Source of the DNA: Hamiltosporidium magnivora
Lineage: Eukaryota > Microsporidia > Dubosqiidae
Assembly: GCA_004325065.1 (NCBI GenBank)
Contig: PITI01000142.1
Location: 1-19,336, forward strand
Reading direction: 5' to 3'
DNA: 19,336 nt
Position 1 is the first letter of the stretch; every line of letters starts with the position of its first letter. Below, in pieces: positions 16,594 through 19,336 of the stretch. A model generated the notes under the pieces. The model was not told the origin of the DNA, did not search any database, and saw only the letters and a program-made list of their open reading frames with translations. The translations under genes and the position numbers were made by a program.

Positions 16594-19336
16594 ATGCCAA
16601 ACCTTTACACTCAAATGGAAAAAAAGACACAACGAGTTAAATCAGTAGCATTCCACCACACAAAACCCATTCTTCTTACTGCACACCATACTGGTACAAT
16701 AAAAGCCTACGATTACCAAACTTCATCACTTATACACGAATTTAATGACCATGAAGGCCCAGTCCGTACAATAATATTTCATCCGTTTATAAATATATTT
16801 GTGAGTGGTGGTGACGACTGTATAATACGCATATGGAGTTATAACGAAAGAAAAATTATTACTAAACTTAAAGGACACACTGACTATATCAGGTGTTTAG
16901 ATTTTCATCCCAATTTACCTTGGATTTTAAGTTCTTCCGACGATCAAACCATTAAAATATGGAATTTCCAATCTTACAAACTCTTAGCCACACTAACAGG
17001 CCATTCTCATTATGTAATGTCCGCCAAGTTTTTAACACAAGATTACATTATTTCAGCATCTTTAGACCAATCATTGAGATTGTGGGACTGTAAAAGTTTA
17101 AAAACCCCAAAAAATAAAAAATCTATCGACATTTTAAAAGTCCCAGAAGTGATTGTCAGACAAATATTAGACGGTCACGAAAAAGGAATAAATTGGATTT
17201 CTGTAAACCCAAACACCACCATGTTTGCCACATCCAGCGACGACCGACAAATCAAGATATGGGAATTAGTAGGCGAAATAGTAAAAGAAAGAGACGTATT
17301 CCATCACCACCAAGGTAACGTATCTTCTGTTCTCTTCGTCAACAACCTTCTCATCTCCAACGGAGAAGACGGTATTCTTTGTATCTACGATCTTAAAAAC
17401 AAAAAAAGCAAAAAAATTGTAATTGAAGACCGATTCTGGTGCATCACTACAAACAGAGACAGCACACTTTTCTGTGTTGGATACGACACCGGTTTCAAAG
17501 TATTTTCTGTTGACAGACAGACACCACTCTTCTCCACCCTCTACACACCCACATTTTCAGGTATTTTTTATTTCTCAGGAAATTCCTTAAAATTTAATAA
17601 TCTTAAAACCGAAAGAAATATTTTTACAACCAAAAAAGAAGTAACAAGCATACACAGCCTAGGAAGTAGAGATAATAATGATATTGATACTTTTAATAAT
17701 AATATAACTAATACTGATAATGATATAGCTTCTACTGATAATATATCTAATAATATATCTGATAATATATCTGATAATACAACTGATAATATCACAGACA
17801 CAATATCTGATATAAGACTCATTATACAATACAATAATACTTTTGATGTTCTTAAAAATAATAAATTAATATTTTCTGGAAACGGAAAAGCCTTTTTATC
17901 AAAACATGGAATTCTTACACATTACAACACTAAAGTATCACTTATAAGTAATGAAGGTTCAATTATTAAAGATTCAATTCTTTTCACTGAAGAAGAAATT
18001 ATTTTTAAAGACGAAAATATTTTTATAATTTTAAAAAACAAAAGCGTATCTTTTATGATTCTAAGTGACTCTAACGGTGATTCTCAGAATATATCTAATA
18101 ATATCTTAGATATATCAGATAGTAAGTCAAATACTAAATACAATAAATACAGTAAATACAATACACATAATAGACACACAGATGTCTGTTTTATTGAAAA
18201 AAATATTTCTCTAAATTTTAAACCAATATACTGTATATGTAAACAAGACAGAGTAGCAGTACTTGGAAATAAAGAAGTATCAATACTTAAACTTAAAGAA
18301 GAAAATCTATCCACATCAATATCACCTGTAACAATATCAATATCTATTATTTCTACTACAGTTGAACCTGTTGGTATTAATTATGGCTTTTTTTATAAAG
18401 AAGGTTTTATTTACAGCACCAAAAGACATTTAAAATATCTTTTAAACTCTTCAGACACAGGAATTCTTAAAAGTTTAGATAAACAGATTTATGTGTTTTA
18501 TATGTGTAATGATTTTGTATTCTACTTAACCAGTAGAAGTAGTAGTAGTAATGGATATATTAGTAGTGGATATAGTAGTAGTAAATCTAATACCAATAAC
18601 AATACTAATAATAATGAATTTATTATTGAAAATACTAAAATAGATTTTACTGAGTTTGAATTTAAACTATCAGTAAATAAAAATGAAGATAAAAAAATCT
18701 TAGAAATAATACGTAATGGTAAATTATTAGGACTTTCATTTTTATCTTTTTTAATTAAAAATAATAAAGGTGTGTTAGTATTAGATAGTGTTAGTAATTT
18801 AGAACAAAAGATTGAGATATTGTTGTCTGTTGGGAGATTAGAGGAGTGTTTAGATATTATTAGAGAGATGGGTGGTAAGGATAAACAAGAGGGTGTTAAT
18901 AATCTATATAATAAACAACAGGGTGATAATAACAGTACTAATAAACAACAGGGTGATAATAACAGTACTAATAAACAACAGGGTATTAATAACAGTACTG
19001 ATAATTATCACCCTCTTAGTAACAGTACTAATAAACAACACCCCATTAACCATACACCTACTAATTATCACCCTCTTAATAACAGTACTACTTATATTAC
19101 CTTGTTAAGACGTGTCTTAAAAGAAGCTTTTAAAAGGTGTAATTTTACTGTCTGTGAAAAATGCCTTTTACTTTTAAATGATACTCATGGATTATTTATG
19201 TTATATATTTGTAATAAAAAAATTAATTTAATTAATAAAATTAAAAATAAAAATTTAGAGATATTAGTATTTCTAGGAAATAAAAGGGAGATAGAGAGGT
19301 ATATAGGTAGTGAGAATAGTGAGGGAGAGGATATAG
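16594..19336 (+). CDS. coatomer subunit alpha (alpha-COP), C-terminally cut by the window
   Basis: Alpha-COP is part of the COPI coat that carries cargo back from Golgi to ER and binds C-terminal dilysine signals. The frame is open for 914 codons without an intron or stop. The ATG at 16594 aligns with the usual family start (ESK/STRAKGIAFHP-like, here EKKTQRVKSVAFHH). The N-terminal WD40 propeller (about residues 10-310) shows DHEGPVR, GDDCIIRIW, GHTDYIR, SSDDQTIKIW, GHSHYVMSAKF, SASLDQSLRLWD, GHEKGINW, SSDDRQIKIWEL and EDRFW, all family hallmarks. Arg14, Lys16, Arg58, Asp116 and Tyr140 match the dilysine-binding positions of yeast alpha-COP as I remember them. A second, weaker propeller follows, then an alpha-solenoid from about residue 680 (EFEFKLSVNKNEDKKILEII...). 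Three low-complexity insertions interrupt it: residues 382-405, 647-675 and 760-834. Codon use changes from C-ending to T/A-ending codons near residue 325. The family is usually around 1,200 residues, so the C-terminal epsilon-COP-binding domain should lie beyond the window. Confidence 0.95.
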   Translation, partial: MPNLYTQMEKKTQRVKSVAFHHTKPILLTAHHTGTIKAYDYQTSSLIHEFNDHEGPVRTIIFHPFINIFVSGGDDCIIRIWSYNERKIITKLKGHTDYIRCLDFHPNLPWILSSSDDQTIKIWNFQSYKLLATLTGHSHYVMSAKFLTQDYIISASLDQSLRLWDCKSLKTPKNKKSIDILKVPEVIVRQILDGHEKGINWISVNPNTTMFATSSDDRQIKIWELVGEIVKERDVFHHHQGNVSSVLFVNNLLISNGEDGILCIYDLKNKKSKKIVIEDRFWCITTNRDSTLFCVGYDTGFKVFSVDRQTPLFSTLYTPTFSGIFYFSGNSLKFNNLKTERNIFTTKKEVTSIHSLGSRDNNDIDTFNNNITNTDNDIASTDNISNNISDNISDNTTDNITDTISDIRLIIQYNNTFDVLKNNKLIFSGNGKAFLSKHGILTHYNTKVSLISNEGSIIKDSILFTEEEIIFKDENIFIILKNKSVSFMILSDSNGDSQNISNNILDISDSKSNTKYNKYSKYNTHNRHTDVCFIEKNISLNFKPIYCICKQDRVAVLGNKEVSILKLKEENLSTSISPVTISISIISTTVEPVGINYGFFYKEGFIYSTKRHLKYLLNSSDTGILKSLDKQIYVFYMCNDFVFYLTSRSSSSNGYISSGYSSSKSNTNNNTNNNEFIIENTKIDFTEFEFKLSVNKNEDKKILEIIRNGKLLGLSFLSFLIKNNKGVLVLDSVSNLEQKIEILLSVGRLEECLDIIREMGGKDKQEGVNNLYNKQQGDNNSTNKQQGDNNSTNKQQGINNSTDNYHPLSNSTNKQHPINHTPTNYHPLNNSTTYITLLRRVLKEAFKRCNFTVCEKCLLLLNDTHGLFMLYICNKKINLINKIKNKNLEILVFLGNKREIERYIGSENSEGEDI
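17737..17808 (+). repeat. 12-bp coding repeat, six units ([D/N]NIS tetrapeptide)
   Basis: Six consecutive 12-base units of the GATAATATATCT type encode DNIS, NNIS, DNIS, DNTT, DNIT and DTIS (residues 382-405 of the coatomer protein). The reading frame is kept because the unit is a multiple of three. It lies within an Asn/Asp-rich insertion (about residues 360-405) just after the first WD40 propeller, where the family has a short linker or the start of the second propeller. A related NISNNILDIS stretch appears at about residues 500-509. Confidence 0.8.
18532..18618 (+). repeat. Ser- then Asn-rich coding microsatellite (AGT/AAT)
   Basis: AGT runs, interrupted by GGATAT, are followed by AAT/ACT runs. 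They encode a Ser-rich then Asn/Thr-rich loop at residues 647-675, just before the conserved segment that enters the alpha-solenoid. This is typical slippage-prone trinucleotide sequence tolerated in a surface loop. Confidence 0.75.
18871..19092 (+). repeat. 30-bp in-frame minisatellite with inverted cassettes
   Basis: Seven full 30-base units plus a partial one run from 18871 (the first is diverged), encoding residues 760-834 of the coatomer protein. The consensus begins AACAGTACTAATAAACAACA (NSTNKQQ). Three variants of the second half occur: KQQG[D/I]N (units at 18901, 18931 and 18961), NYHPL (18991 and 19051) and KQHPI (19021). AGGGTGATAAT (18920-18930 and 18950-18960) is the exact reverse complement of ATTATCACCCT (19004-19014 and 19064-19074), so QQG and YHP units carry the same 11-mer in opposite orientation. 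The array sits between two conserved alpha-solenoid helices (EECLDIIREM before, TYITLLRRVLKEAFKRC after). Confidence 0.9.

Noticed and set aside
18871..19092. Considered as a CRISPR-like repeat array.
   Set aside because: The units are contiguous, in frame within a conserved protein gene, and have no unique spacers.
18872..19108. 78-codon frame overlapping the coatomer gene in another phase.
   Set aside because: It is open only because the 30-bp repeat is a multiple of three and lacks stops in two frames. It is a shadow of the coatomer coding repeat.

Overview
The window looks like a gene-poor, AT-rich (roughly 75% A+T) stretch of a microsporidian nuclear genome. The anchor is an intronless gene for the alpha subunit of the COPI coatomer, entering at 16594 and still open at the window end. 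A C-rich motif (CCCC) sits 15 bases before its ATG, as in many microsporidian genes. Low-complexity N/S/Q repeats interrupt the protein, and the flanks are full of decayed transposons. The very loose gene spacing and the 30-bp KQQG/NYHP-type coding minisatellite remind me of the Daphnia parasites Hamiltosporidium. That genus-level guess is from memory and is not proven by the sequence.

Layout. 1-1490: non-coding, with a diverged 61-bp direct repeat and a strong imperfect hairpin. About 1723-2601: a frameshifted, stop-riddled DDE integrase relic of the Ty3/Ginger (KRBA2-like) type. 2602-5090: no recognisable gene. 5091-6335: a same-strand pair of ORFs, a short doubtful one and a solid 320-residue one, both with hydrophobic leaders; the 320-residue protein is probably secreted and unknown. 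6345-9900: gene-poor, with coding-like but broken minus-strand segments around 8634-9882. 9929-10095: a short GC-rich insertion flanked by a perfect 9-bp direct repeat, resembling non-LTR (RTE-like) SINE material of animals. About 11660-12700: a heavily decayed non-LTR reverse transcriptase with motifs A, B and C still readable. 12760-15430: little that can be named, apart from broken minus-strand open segments at 13894-14424 and one hairpin. About 15440-16060: a compositional island, richer in G+C, with several small hairpins and no clear protein. 16594-19336: coatomer alpha, 914 codons in the window and C-terminally incomplete.

How it fits together. Only the coatomer gene has a clear cell role (retrograde Golgi-to-ER transport and dilysine cargo recognition). 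The 5091-6335 pair is a candidate for host-facing secreted proteins. The rest reads as a graveyard of at least three kinds of mobile element: an integrase-type element, a LINE, and a short SINE-like insertion. There is no CRISPR array, rRNA or convincing tRNA, and I saw no intact mobile element with coding capacity. The most unusual structures are the in-frame minisatellite inside the coatomer gene, which contains inverted cassettes, the SINE-like insertion with its target-site duplication, and the unexplained island at 15440-16060.
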